From Acidaminobacter hydrogenoformans DSM 2784 (GTDB lineage: Bacteria; Bacillota; Clostridia; Peptostreptococcales; Acidaminobacteraceae), in NCBI RefSeq assembly GCF_900103005.1, contig NZ_FMWL01000002.1, forward strand, positions 310,001-374,000: DNA of 64,000 nucleotides. The letters run 5' to 3'. Within the stretch, counting starts at the first letter, position 1, and every line of letters starts with the position of its first letter. Of this stretch, positions 44,260 to 52,484 are shown piece after piece. The notes beneath the pieces are model-generated. The model saw only the letters and a program-made list of their open reading frames with translations. It searched no databases and was not told the origin of the DNA. The translations under genes were made by a program, and so were the position numbers.

Positions 44260-45792
44260 TTATTCCAGATCTCCCACAACCGCTTCAACAGCGTTGACCA
44301 AAGCCCCGCTATGAATAAGCGTTGACGCCTGATCCATATCCGGGTAGATGATCCGGTCGCTTTCCATAAAGGTCACCGCCCCCCTCAACGTATTGTAAGC
44401 CATACGACTGCCTTTACCGAGCAGTCCCTTATCTTTAAAATCCACTGCCTGAGCCGCGCAGAGCCACTCAATGCCCAGAACATACTCCACGTGTCCAAGG
44501 ATTTCCCTGGCTTTTCTCGCTGCTATGGTCCCCATGCTGACATGGTCCTCCTGGTTGGCAGACGTAGGGATGGAGTCCACACTGGCCGGATGCGCCAGGA
44601 TTTTATTCTCTGAGACGACTGCCGCTGCCGCGTATTGCGGCACCATGAAGCCGCAGTTCAAGCCGCCATTTTTAACCAGGAATGCCGGAAGTCCACTCAA
44701 GGTCGGATTGACCAGTCTTTCAATGCGTCGTTCAGAAACGTTTCCGAGCTCCGCCACGGCAATGCCCAGCGTATCCATAGCGATCGCCACAGGCTGACCG
44801 TGGAAGTTGCCGCCTGAAATAACGGCCATTTCTCCATCAGGGAAGATCAGCGGATTATCAGTCGCTGCATTGATTTCGTTTTCAATGACCTCCCGCACAT
44901 ACTCATAAGCCGGTCTGCTGGCGCCATGAATTTGAGGCACGCAGCGAAGGGTATACCCATCCTGCATGCGCTGCTCGCCCTGAGCCGTCGTCAGCTGGCT
45001 GCCCTCCGAGAGCCTCAGGAGGTTTCGCGCGACAGCCTCCTGCCACCTCTGGTTGCGGGCTTTATGCACCCGCGGATCAAACGCGTCCCGGATGCCTTCG
45101 AGGGCTTCGACAGTAAGCGTTGCCACAATGTCCGCGGTTTTGAGGAGATTGAGCGCATCGTAAACCGTGAGGACGGAAACCCCCATCATGGCACAAGTGC
45201 CATTGATGAGTGCCAGGCCCTCCTTGGCTTTTAAGACGACCGGCTCAATACCCGCTTTCGCCATAGCCTCAGCCCCCGGCATTACTACGCCATTATATTC
45301 CGCTTCACCCTCGCCCATCATGACCAGAACCAAATGCGCCAAAGGACAGAGGTCGCCACTGGAGCCCACAGAGCCCTTTTCCCTGATGATAGGATGGACG
45401 CGTTTATTCACCATTTCAACCAAAGTCTCTACTGTGGACAGCCTAATACCCGAAAATCCCTTGGCTAACGCGTTGGCCCGCAGGACCATAATGGCCCGCA
45501 CAATTTCTGTATCAAACGGCCGCCCAATCCCAACAGCATCCGCGTAAATCAGGTTTCGCTGAAGCTCGTCAAGCTGATCTGCCGTTATGGCAATATCACT
45601 GAATTTACCAAAGCCAGTATTGAGCCCATATATGGCCTTACCCTCGGCAATAAACTTCTCAACACATTCACGGGATTTGACAATTCTGGACTTAGCTTCG
45701 TCTTCCAGCGCAGCCAGCTTCCCAAAACGCGCGATCTCGACAACATCCTCTATGCTGACGGTGTTGCCATCCAGTAAAATATATTCTGACAT
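44260..45792 (-). CDS. hutH: Histidine ammonia-lyase with Ser-Ser-Gly at the MIO site
   Basis: The 510-residue enzyme deaminates histidine to trans-urocanate. It has IYGLNTGFGKF (catalytic Tyr), GSVGSSGDLCPLAHLVLVMMGEGEA, ATDNPLIF and GGNFHGQPVAIAMD. SANQEDHVSMGTIAARK, with the conserved QEDHVSM, marks it as HAL rather than a phenylalanine or tyrosine lyase. The MIO prosthetic group normally forms from Ala-Ser-Gly; here the triad is Ser-Ser-Gly (residues 144-146, about 45355-45363). It is the last gene of the hut operon. The ATG at 45792 has AGGA six bases upstream. Confidence 0.94.
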   Translation of the reverse strand: MSEYILLDGNTVSIEDVVEIARFGKLAALEDEAKSRIVKSRECVEKFIAEGKAIYGLNTGFGKFSDIAITADQLDELQRNLIYADAVGIGRPFDTEIVRAIMVLRANALAKGFSGIRLSTVETLVEMVNKRVHPIIREKGSVGSSGDLCPLAHLVLVMMGEGEAEYNGVVMPGAEAMAKAGIEPVVLKAKEGLALINGTCAMMGVSVLTVYDALNLLKTADIVATLTVEALEGIRDAFDPRVHKARNQRWQEAVARNLLRLSEGSQLTTAQGEQRMQDGYTLRCVPQIHGASRPAYEYVREVIENEINAATDNPLIFPDGEMAVISGGNFHGQPVAIAMDTLGIAVAELGNVSERRIERLVNPTLSGLPAFLVKNGGLNCGFMVPQYAAAAVVSENKILAHPASVDSIPTSANQEDHVSMGTIAARKAREILGHVEYVLGIEWLCAAQAVDFKDKGLLGKGSRMAYNTLRGAVTFMESDRIIYPDMDQASTLIHSGALVNAVEAVVGDLE

Positions 45793-45849
45793 ACTCATTC
45801 CTGCCTTTCCCATTTGACGTTCACCTAAGCGAACTGCTCATCCAACGAA

Positions 45850-46722
45850 TTAATAAAGCTGCTCCATGTTGAAGCTGTAGCACCTGAGATAAAATTTCAT
45901 CATATCCTCAAGAGCCATGACCGGCACCGGTCCTACAAGCTCGGTATCCGCAATGAGAATGCCTCTGCTCTCTGTTTCAGATTTAATAGTTTCGAAGACC
46001 CTGTGGATAGGCGTCTTTTGATATTGCGTCAAGTTCATGGAAATCTGAACCATCTTCTTGTCCGGGATCTCAAGGGCAATAGCCCGGACGTTCTGGTACC
46101 CACCCGTGGCAGCCCGGACCGCTTTGACAATCTGCTTGCCCGCCGCCAAATCATCCGTCCTGAGGTTAACGTTGAAGGCTACCAGCGGAAATCTCACGCC
46201 AGTGACCGTCGCCCCGCTCTTTGGCACAAACTCAAATGGCCCTTCATCCGGACGCCACTCTTCTTGCTTCATCTTCTCCGCAAAAGACTCATACTCTCCC
46301 CTGCGGATGTCCACAAGGCTCTTGCGCTCCGGCTTCGTCGCAGCTTCTTCATAGTAGTACACTGGCACACCAAGGCTTCCAAGAAACGCGCCAAAAGCCC
46401 GGGCGACTTCGAGAGCTTCTTCCTGGGTCACATCCCGCGCAGGAATAAAAGGCACGACGTCCACCGCGCCCATCCTTGGATGCGCGCCACTGTGATGCGT
46501 CATATCAATCAGCTCCACCGCCTTCTTTGCCAGCCGCTTCGTTCCTTCAAGCACCTCTTCCGGTTCACCGCTGTAGGTAAACACCGTTCTGTTGTGATCT
46601 TTATCCGAGTTGACTTCAAGGAGGCGCAGCACCGCGCCCTCCATAAGCGCGGCCCTCATGACCTCAATATTCTCCAGATTTCTGCCTTCGCTGACATTAA
46701 CCTCTGCTAACAATACTTTCAC
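45850..46722 (-). CDS. Glutamate formimidoyltransferase, copy 2 (hut operon)
   Basis: The 290-residue FTCD_N-type protein has DHNRTVFTYSG, LIDMTHHSGAHPRMGAVDVVPFIPARDVT and ISMNLTQYQKTPIHRVFE. The N-terminus MKVLLAEVNVSEGRNLENIEV departs from the usual CVPNFSEGR, and HRGQHPRMG of copy 1 is HSGAHPRMG here. It should hand the formimino group to tetrahydrofolate, giving glutamate. Its operon position between fchA and hutH supports a role in histidine breakdown. Confidence 0.9.
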   Translation of the reverse strand: MKVLLAEVNVSEGRNLENIEVMRAALMEGAVLRLLEVNSDKDHNRTVFTYSGEPEEVLEGTKRLAKKAVELIDMTHHSGAHPRMGAVDVVPFIPARDVTQEEALEVARAFGAFLGSLGVPVYYYEEAATKPERKSLVDIRRGEYESFAEKMKQEEWRPDEGPFEFVPKSGATVTGVRFPLVAFNVNLRTDDLAAGKQIVKAVRAATGGYQNVRAIALEIPDKKMVQISMNLTQYQKTPIHRVFETIKSETESRGILIADTELVGPVPVMALEDMMKFYLRCYSFNMEQLY

Positions 46723-46744
46723 GTTTCAACCCTCCAAGCAGGCT

Positions 46745-47332
46745 TTATAGTTTACTGTTCAACTGAATGATGTAGCCTTTTAAAAGCTCAATCTTTTCCG
46801 CGTCCTTGATCAGCGGCATATTCGCCTCCATGTTCATTATACAGCCTTTGACGCCAATTTCAGAAAGGTGCAGACCTATGAGAAGATCCGAGCCCGCGGC
46901 AGGATTGGACACATTTTTGATCTTCCTGCCCAGCTCGAGGACTTCCATGGCGCGCCTTGCATTTTCGTAAGGGGTCAGCGCCGCCTGAACCGCCGCGTCA
47001 TTGATCGCTTTGGCGCGGGCCTGTTTTTCCTCATCACTTTCCTTTGGCAGGCCAAAGGCCGCCTTGATCATGGCAAAGGCCGCCATGTCGTCGAGAGAGC
47101 CCTGCATGAGTTCAGGCGCCAGCACGTCACAGCGCGCTGCGACTTCCTCGTGGGCCGCCGCGCTCAAGCCGTAGTCTTTTTTTGTGGACAGCCTGGCCAC
47201 CATACCTATTAATCCGGCCGCCATGGCCGCCGAGACAGCGGATGCCGATCCCCCGCCCACCGTGACATCCCGGGAATCGAGGATCAGCTCCAAAGCTTTA
47301 TAAGAATATTTAGGATTCTGAGTCATCTTCAT
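46745..47332 (-). CDS. Cyclodeaminase/cyclohydrolase family protein, copy 2 (hut operon)
   Basis: The 195-residue helical FTCD_C protein has VTVGGGSASAVSAAMAAGLIGMVARLSTKKDYG. It would release ammonia from 5-formimino-THF and form methenyl-THF, completing the formimino transfer begun by the next gene. It starts two bases after the hutI stop. It is clearly divergent from copy 1 at 25749 (VTVGGGSASA against PVPGGGSVAA). Confidence 0.87.
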   Translation of the reverse strand: MKMTQNPKYSYKALELILDSRDVTVGGGSASAVSAAMAAGLIGMVARLSTKKDYGLSAAAHEEVAARCDVLAPELMQGSLDDMAAFAMIKAAFGLPKESDEEKQARAKAINDAAVQAALTPYENARRAMEVLELGRKIKNVSNPAAGSDLLIGLHLSEIGVKGCIMNMEANMPLIKDAEKIELLKGYIIQLNSKL

Positions 47333-47333
47333 A

Positions 47334-48623
47334 TCACCTTTCTGGGGTCAGACGGCCAAAGACAATCTGCCCGTTTTTAATCACCGTCTCCACGAGGCTC
47401 GCCCCCTGACGGTAAATGATATTTTCATAGCGCGGCGTGTCCCAGATCTGAAGGTCTGCGCGCTTATTTACCTCAATGCTTCCCCGGTCCTCCTGCAGCC
47501 CAAGTGCCACTGCCCCGCCGATGGTCGCGGCACGAACCGCCTCACCCGGCGTCATGCCATGTCGTCTGCAGGCCAGCACCAGAACAAAAGCCATGGACTC
47601 CACATAATTCCCAGGATTAAGGTTCGTCGCGAGGGCCAGGGTCATCCCCGCCTTCAGCATAAGCCCCGGCTGCGTCAGTACCGGATGGTTCACGTTGAAG
47701 TCCGTACCGGGGAGCAGCACCCCTGGAATGCCCGCCGTCGCCATTTTTTCCATGATCGCGTAAGACGTGTAATTCAAGTGATCCGCGGAGAGCATGCCCA
47801 TTTCGACCGCAAGCTCAGACCCCCCAATCAGCGAGTAGGCATCCGTGTGGATCTTGGGCTTCATACCAAAGTCCAGCGCCCTGCTCAGGATCTTTTCTGA
47901 CTCCGCTGCCGTGTAATAGCCGTCGTCGCACCAGACATCACAGGCGGTGGCGAGGCCCGAACGTCCAATTTCAGGAATCATCTCCATCAGGAGGAGGTCC
48001 ATATAGTCTTCTTTTTTCATGTTTGGCGGCCAGCCGTGGGCCCCCAGGAAGGTAGCGTGCAGGTCAAGAGGCAGCTTTTTTCTCAAATTTTCTATAACGC
48101 GCAGCTGCTTCAGCTCGTGCTCTGTCGTAAAGCCATAGCCGCTCTTGATTTCCACTGTCGTAATGCCGGAGGCCATGAGATTCTCGAGGCGCTTGCCGGC
48201 GCTTTCAGTAAGTGCTTCCTCCGAAGCTTCCCTGGTCATGGCCATAGAGGCTGCCAGGCCTGTTGGAATGCCCCGCCGCACCAGCGCCTCCATATCTCCT
48301 CTGGGAAGCTTAGCCACATATTCATCCATTCTGGAACCGCCAAAGACGAGGTGCGTATGACAGTCCACAAAGCCAGGAGCCAGAACTTTTCCGCTAAGAT
48401 CATGTTCTTCAGCATTGCTGCAGTCAAAGCCGCCATTTTTTTTGAAGGCTTCCAGGGCGTCCCTGTCCCCACCTACACCGACAATACGGTCCCCCGCCAG
48501 GACTGCCCAGCCATTGGTCAGAACTTCGAGTTGGCAGGGGTCTGTTCCGGCACAGGTCAGCAGCTGAGAGGCGTTTTTCAGGATTAAGTCAGCCTTTTTG
48601 GGTGCCTTGCTGTCATTGTTCAC
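47334..48623 (-). CDS. Imidazolonepropionase-like amidohydrolase, copy 2 (altered active site)
   Basis: The 429-residue HutI family protein keeps the first metal motif DCHTHLVFGGSRMDEY and SADHLNYTSY. However, the usual HADE is HTDA (KIHTDAYSLIGGSELA), and the ATDxNPG loop is ATNLNPGNY, so the catalytic/metal Asp is Asn (codon at 47622-47624). It may have reduced or changed activity, with copy 1 at 26438 supplying the standard step. The GTG at 48623 has AAGGAG eight bases upstream. It lies between hutU and fchA in the hut operon. Confidence 0.88.
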   Translation of the reverse strand: MNNDSKAPKKADLILKNASQLLTCAGTDPCQLEVLTNGWAVLAGDRIVGVGGDRDALEAFKKNGGFDCSNAEEHDLSGKVLAPGFVDCHTHLVFGGSRMDEYVAKLPRGDMEALVRRGIPTGLAASMAMTREASEEALTESAGKRLENLMASGITTVEIKSGYGFTTEHELKQLRVIENLRKKLPLDLHATFLGAHGWPPNMKKEDYMDLLLMEMIPEIGRSGLATACDVWCDDGYYTAAESEKILSRALDFGMKPKIHTDAYSLIGGSELAVEMGMLSADHLNYTSYAIMEKMATAGIPGVLLPGTDFNVNHPVLTQPGLMLKAGMTLALATNLNPGNYVESMAFVLVLACRRHGMTPGEAVRAATIGGAVALGLQEDRGSIEVNKRADLQIWDTPRYENIIYRQGASLVETVIKNGQIVFGRLTPER

Positions 48624-48728
48624 TTCACACACTCCTTCACAAGTAAACCGGCGATGCGTCGCACATCGCCGGTCGTGGTCAATGAACCGCTGAATTTGGT
48701 TCAACTTCTATAAAAATTATATTTAAGC

Positions 48729-50444
48729 CTATCTTGGCGGCATGCCAGTTGGGCCAAAGGTCACTTTGTCCGCAGGCTCCCACCAGAGCGGCACTTTGAT
48801 GCTGTCAGTCGTCAGCTTGCCTTTGCCGTTGGCGACATCTTTCGCCGTCTCATAGCCTGCCTGAGCATGGCGGATAACACCAATGCCGGAGTCAACCGTC
48901 AGGGACGCCTCGAGGCGAAGGTCTGCTTCTTCTGTACCGTCCGCAATCATGGTGACGCCTGTGTGAACCGCTTCACCCATGGAGTAGTTCGCCTGGATTG
49001 CAATGAGGTCACAGCCCGCAGAAGCGTTGAGGAGGCCGTTGAGGTAAGGCCAGTCGGAGATCAGGTCACCGCCGTCCTTCATATCCTCAGATTCAAAGGT
49101 AGGGTTCACTATGGAGCCGCTGTCGAGGTTATCGCGGGAGAACGCTACAGGACCCTTGATTTCGCCCTTCTTGATCAGGTCGTTGACCGCAAGGCCAAAG
49201 CGTTTACGCTGACCAAAGCCCATATAGCAGATTCTTGCTGGAAGCGCCTCAATAGGGAGATGCTTTCTGGCCAGCTTGATCCAGCGCTCGACAAGTGGGT
49301 CGCCTGCGCAGATTTCGAGGGCAAGGTCGTCGAGTCTCGCAAGGTCAGAGGCTTCGCCGGAGATGCAAGTCCAGCGGAAAGGTCCGCGGCCTTCGCAGAA
49401 GAGCGGTCTGATGTACGCTGCGACAAAGCCAGGGATTTGCTTCGCTTCTTCTTTTGGCATGCCGGCATCCATACACTCTTTACGGATGCTTGTGCCATAT
49501 TCGAAGACTTCAGCGCCCTTCCTGGAGAACGCGATCATAGCGCGCAGCTGACGGATCATAGTGTCCTGGGCATCTTTAAGATAAGCTTTTCTGTCACGGG
49601 CACGGTACTCGTCTGCCTGCTCGCCAGTGTAGCCGGATGGAATGTAGGAAATTGGGTCATGGCATGGGCACATTTCACTGACAATGTCAGGCTGGAAGCC
49701 TTTTTCGTACGCTTCCCAATAGACGTCCGCAGCGTTGCCTACAATACCGATAGAAACAGGCTTCTTGGCCGCTGCATGCTCTTCCGCAATTTTTCTCGCT
49801 TCATCAAAGGAATGGACAAACATGTCCAGATAGTTCTTTTCAATTCTGCGCTGGAGGACGCGCTCGTCCGCGTCGACAATAATCGCGACGCCGCCGTGCA
49901 TCTTCATGGCCCAGCTTTGGTTGCCGCCCATGCCGCCTGCGCCGGCAGTCAAGTAAATCTTGCCGCTGAGGTCATTGTCAAAGCGCTTGATGGCTATTGC
50001 GGACAAGGTTTCAAACGTGCCCTGGATAACGCCTTGTGTGCCAATGTATTCCCAAGGTGCCGCCGTATATTGGGCGAACATGGTGAGGTTTTTATCCTGC
50101 AGGTCATAGAAGACTTCCCAGGTTGCCTTCATGATGTTTGTAGTCGCCATGACGACGCGTGGGGCAAGCTTGTGGGTTTTGAAGATCGCCACCGGCATAC
50201 CGGACTGGATGACGAGGGTTTCGTTGTCCTCAAGCTCTTTCAGTGACTTGACAATAGCGTGGTAGGATTCCCAGTTTCTCGCGCACTTGCCGTTTCCGCC
50301 GTAAATGACGAGAAGCTCAGGAATCTCAGCATTCTCCATATTGTTCTCAAGCATTCTGAGAATGGTTTCCTGTTTCCAGCCTTTACAACGAAGTGTGTCG
50401 CCGCGCTGCGCCTTGACCGAGTATAAAATCTCTGCATTTGCCAC
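48729..50444 (-). CDS. hutU: Urocanate hydratase
   Basis: The 571-residue NAD-dependent enzyme adds water to urocanate to give 4-imidazolone-5-propionate. Family segments include VIYGGNGKCARNWESYHAIV, LVIQSGMPVAIFKTHKLAPRVVMATTN and TAAPWEYIGTQGVIQGTFETL. The NAD-binding GAGGMGGNQSWAMKMHGG and the C-terminal RWTCISGEASDLARLDDLA and ANYSMGEAVHTGVTMIADGT are also typical. It is the first gene of the hut operon. The GTG at 50444 has AAGGAGG upstream and lies 44 bases from the predicted sigma-54 start; longer upstream readings would begin before that start. Confidence 0.95.
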   Translation of the reverse strand: MANAEILYSVKAQRGDTLRCKGWKQETILRMLENNMENAEIPELLVIYGGNGKCARNWESYHAIVKSLKELEDNETLVIQSGMPVAIFKTHKLAPRVVMATTNIMKATWEVFYDLQDKNLTMFAQYTAAPWEYIGTQGVIQGTFETLSAIAIKRFDNDLSGKIYLTAGAGGMGGNQSWAMKMHGGVAIIVDADERVLQRRIEKNYLDMFVHSFDEARKIAEEHAAAKKPVSIGIVGNAADVYWEAYEKGFQPDIVSEMCPCHDPISYIPSGYTGEQADEYRARDRKAYLKDAQDTMIRQLRAMIAFSRKGAEVFEYGTSIRKECMDAGMPKEEAKQIPGFVAAYIRPLFCEGRGPFRWTCISGEASDLARLDDLALEICAGDPLVERWIKLARKHLPIEALPARICYMGFGQRKRFGLAVNDLIKKGEIKGPVAFSRDNLDSGSIVNPTFESEDMKDGGDLISDWPYLNGLLNASAGCDLIAIQANYSMGEAVHTGVTMIADGTEEADLRLEASLTVDSGIGVIRHAQAGYETAKDVANGKGKLTTDSIKVPLWWEPADKVTFGPTGMPPR

Positions 50445-50497
50445 TTGAATGTCCTCCTTATAATTTGAAAAGTTTTTTGACCTATGCCGTTTATATA

Positions 50498-50514
50498 AGC
50501 AAAAGGTATGCCAA
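50498..50514 (-). promoter_or_regulatory. Sigma-54 (-24/-12) promoter of the hut operon
   Basis: On the minus strand TTGGCATACCTTTTGCT matches the sigma-54 consensus TTGGCACG-N4-TTGCW with the required ten bases between GG and GC. Transcription would start near 50488, 44 bases before hutU. A sigma-54-type activator gene lies upstream. Confidence 0.82.
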
Positions 50515-50608
50515 GTTTGATCAGGTGTTTCTATTTTTCTGAACATGTTGCAACTACTGTCTTTTAGAAATTCACTTAAAATTTCTTTAAACTGCATTTC
50601 TTATTTTT

Positions 50609-50703
50609 GTATAAAAACTGTACACTTTTAAGGTAATAACGTTCATTTTGAATGTAAAATATTTTACACCAAAGTATAGTTTTTATACATTGTCGTTAAC
50701 AAT
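50609..50703. promoter_or_regulatory. Upstream activator site cluster of the hut operon
   Basis: About 100-190 bp above the -24/-12 promoter lie GTATAAAAACTGTAC (50609-50623), the perfect palindrome TGTAAAATATTTTACA (50653-50668), GTATAGTTTTTATAC (50674-50688) and ATTGT-N5-ACAAT (50689-50703). Distance and symmetry fit enhancer sites for an AAA+ activator. The rest of 50445-51014 holds no gene I can support. Confidence 0.65.
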
Positions 50704-50909
50704 CGTTGCGCTGCCGTCTTAACTGAGCAAGGAAATTCAGATTTGTCGCCAGAGCATCTCCCCTTTTATTGATTTTATTGTTGTTTGACTTGCCAATGTA
50801 TAAAGCAAGGAGCGTGCCAATTATGGGAACCATCGGCAAAAAATCACTGTAAGCCTTGAAAATGCACAATATTTTTCTGGTGCTTCAGTTTCGCTCACAA
50901 TTTATCAAA

Positions 50910-50951
50910 AACAAAAAACAGCGAGGTGTATAATTTTCATACACATCGCTG
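50910..50951 (-). terminator. Terminator after the sigma-54 activator gene
   Basis: On the minus strand CAGCGA-t-GTGTAT pairs with ATACAC-c-TCGCTG, followed by TTTTTTGTTTTTG. It ends the helicase-activator transcript and insulates the hut regulatory region. Confidence 0.82.
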
Positions 50952-50973
50952 TCATCAGACGTTGGAATCGGGA

Positions 50974-51008
50974 TGCAAAATATTTTACAATCTGTATAAA
51001 TTCTATAC
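50974..51008. promoter_or_regulatory. Second copy of the palindrome-dyad composite site
   Basis: TGCAAAATATTTTACA (50974-50989) is followed after four bases by GTATAAATTCTATAC (50994-51008). The pair repeats the 50653-50688 composite in the same order and orientation (offset 20 against 21 bp). It lies between the activator stop and its terminator. Confidence 0.55.
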
Positions 51009-51014
51009 AGAAGC

Positions 51015-52466
51015 TTACGAGGTGGGTTTTTCAATTCCCAGGCGCTTCATTTTATAAAGCAGGCTTTGCCGGATAATGCCCAGCTCCCTGGAGGTCGAGG
51101 AGATATTGTAGCTGTTGCGGCAGAGGGCGTCCAGGATAATTTCCCGTTCGAAGCTGTCCACCCGGTCGTTGAGGGGCTCTTTCCTTTGGGGCTTTGGCCG
51201 CTCGCTGTCTGTCCCCAGGTTCAGGGAGGCTTTCAGATACGCGGGGAGGTGAGTGCCTTCAAGGACGCGGGTTTGGTCATCATTGTGGACCATCAGGTTT
51301 TCTATGACGTGCTCAAGCTCCCGGATATTGCCTGGCCAGCCGTAGTTTTCGAAGGCGCGTTCCAGGGTTTCGGAAAGCTGTTCGACATGGGTGTTCAGCA
51401 TGTGATTGTATTTCTGGATGAAAAAGCGGGTCAGGCACCGGATATCCTCGGGCCGCTGCCTGAGAGGTAAAATATAAAGGCTGAGGCCGCCAATTCTGTA
51501 ATAGAGATCCTGGCGGAGCTTGCCTTCGCCAATCAGCTTGAGGGGATCCTCGTTCATGGCGCAGACGACCCGGCATTTCACTGGTACGAACTCGGAGCCG
51601 CCCACCCGGTTGACCTTGCGCTCCTGAAGAACTCTTAAGAGCTTGGTCTGCATGGACACAGGCATGGAATTCAACTCATCCAGGAACAGGGTCCCGCCAC
51701 GGGCGTCCTCGAAGAGACCGCTTCGGTCCAGTGCCCCGGTGTAGGCGCCTTTCACGGTGCCAAAGAGGATGCCCTCCAGGAGATTTTCCGGGATGGCGGC
51801 GCAGTTGATGCCTATGAAGGGCTCCTTGTGCTTTTTCCCGTGGTTGTGAATGCTCTGGGCGTAGACCTCCTTGCCCGTGCCGGTTTCCCCTACAATGAGA
51901 ATGTTATTGTCCAGCCAGGCGATCTTCTGGGCTTCTTTGATGAGCTGCCGGGTCGCCTCGCTGTCGCCTATGATGTTGGAGAAGCTGTAGCGGGTACCGT
52001 TGCCCGGGTCCTCCACCGGCTCCTGCATTTCAGGATCCAGGCTGAGGAAGCGTCGCTTGAGCTCAATGGCTTCCTCAAGGAGGGAGTGAAGCTTGGTTTC
52101 GTTCTTGCTGATGGAAAAGACGCCTACCGCCTCACCGTTTTTAATGATGGGATAGGTGCTGTAAGAGACGTATTTTGGGATGCCGTTGTTGATGGCGTGG
52201 GCTTCGTAGCGGTTTTCCACCGCTTTTCCGCTGGTCAGGACCTGACGGTGCTCAGACTCGTTTTCAGGATCATAGCCGTAGGCCTCCCACAGGGGTTTGC
52301 CTATGATTTCGGTGCCCCGCAATTCCTCGAGCCTCTCCTGTGCCTGGTTGTAGATGATGAGCCGGCCCTGTGCGTCGCTCATGACGACACCATCGGAAAT
52401 TGACTCTATGATTTTTTGAAGCGCAAAGAGCAGCATCTCTGGATCTGCCTTGGCATAAACAGCCAT
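51015..52466 (-). CDS. Sigma-54-dependent activator (PAS-AAA+-Fis), presumed hut regulator
   Basis: The 483-residue protein has an N-terminal PAS sensor (about 10-125: ISDGVVMSDAQGRLIIYNQAQERLEELRG), then an AAA+ domain. The AAA+ part has Walker A GETGTGKE (193-200), the sigma-54 contact loop GAYTGA (240-245, Tyr for the usual Phe), Walker B TLFLDE (259-264) and an arginine-finger region. A Fis-type helix-turn-helix (about 437-480: ALCRNSYNISSTSRELGIIRQSLLYKMKRLGI) ends it. The architecture is that of RocR, the Bacillus arginine-catabolism activator. Adjacency to a sigma-54 hut promoter makes it the likely activator; the PAS ligand is unknown. AAGGAGG precedes the ATG. Confidence 0.9.
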   Translation of the reverse strand: MAVYAKADPEMLLFALQKIIESISDGVVMSDAQGRLIIYNQAQERLEELRGTEIIGKPLWEAYGYDPENESEHRQVLTSGKAVENRYEAHAINNGIPKYVSYSTYPIIKNGEAVGVFSISKNETKLHSLLEEAIELKRRFLSLDPEMQEPVEDPGNGTRYSFSNIIGDSEATRQLIKEAQKIAWLDNNILIVGETGTGKEVYAQSIHNHGKKHKEPFIGINCAAIPENLLEGILFGTVKGAYTGALDRSGLFEDARGGTLFLDELNSMPVSMQTKLLRVLQERKVNRVGGSEFVPVKCRVVCAMNEDPLKLIGEGKLRQDLYYRIGGLSLYILPLRQRPEDIRCLTRFFIQKYNHMLNTHVEQLSETLERAFENYGWPGNIRELEHVIENLMVHNDDQTRVLEGTHLPAYLKASLNLGTDSERPKPQRKEPLNDRVDSFEREIILDALCRNSYNISSTSRELGIIRQSLLYKMKRLGIEKPTS

Positions 52467-52484
52467 GTGCGCAGGACCTCCTTT

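Noticed and set aside
50445-50597. N-terminal extension of urocanate hydratase
   Set aside because: The extension would start upstream of the sigma-54 promoter and does not resemble HutU. GTG 50444 has an excellent ribosome site.
50928-50942. Fourth activator dyad in the hut regulatory region
   Set aside because: GTATA-N5-CATAC here is the loop-proximal part of a good terminator, which explains the symmetry. It is kept only as a near-copy.
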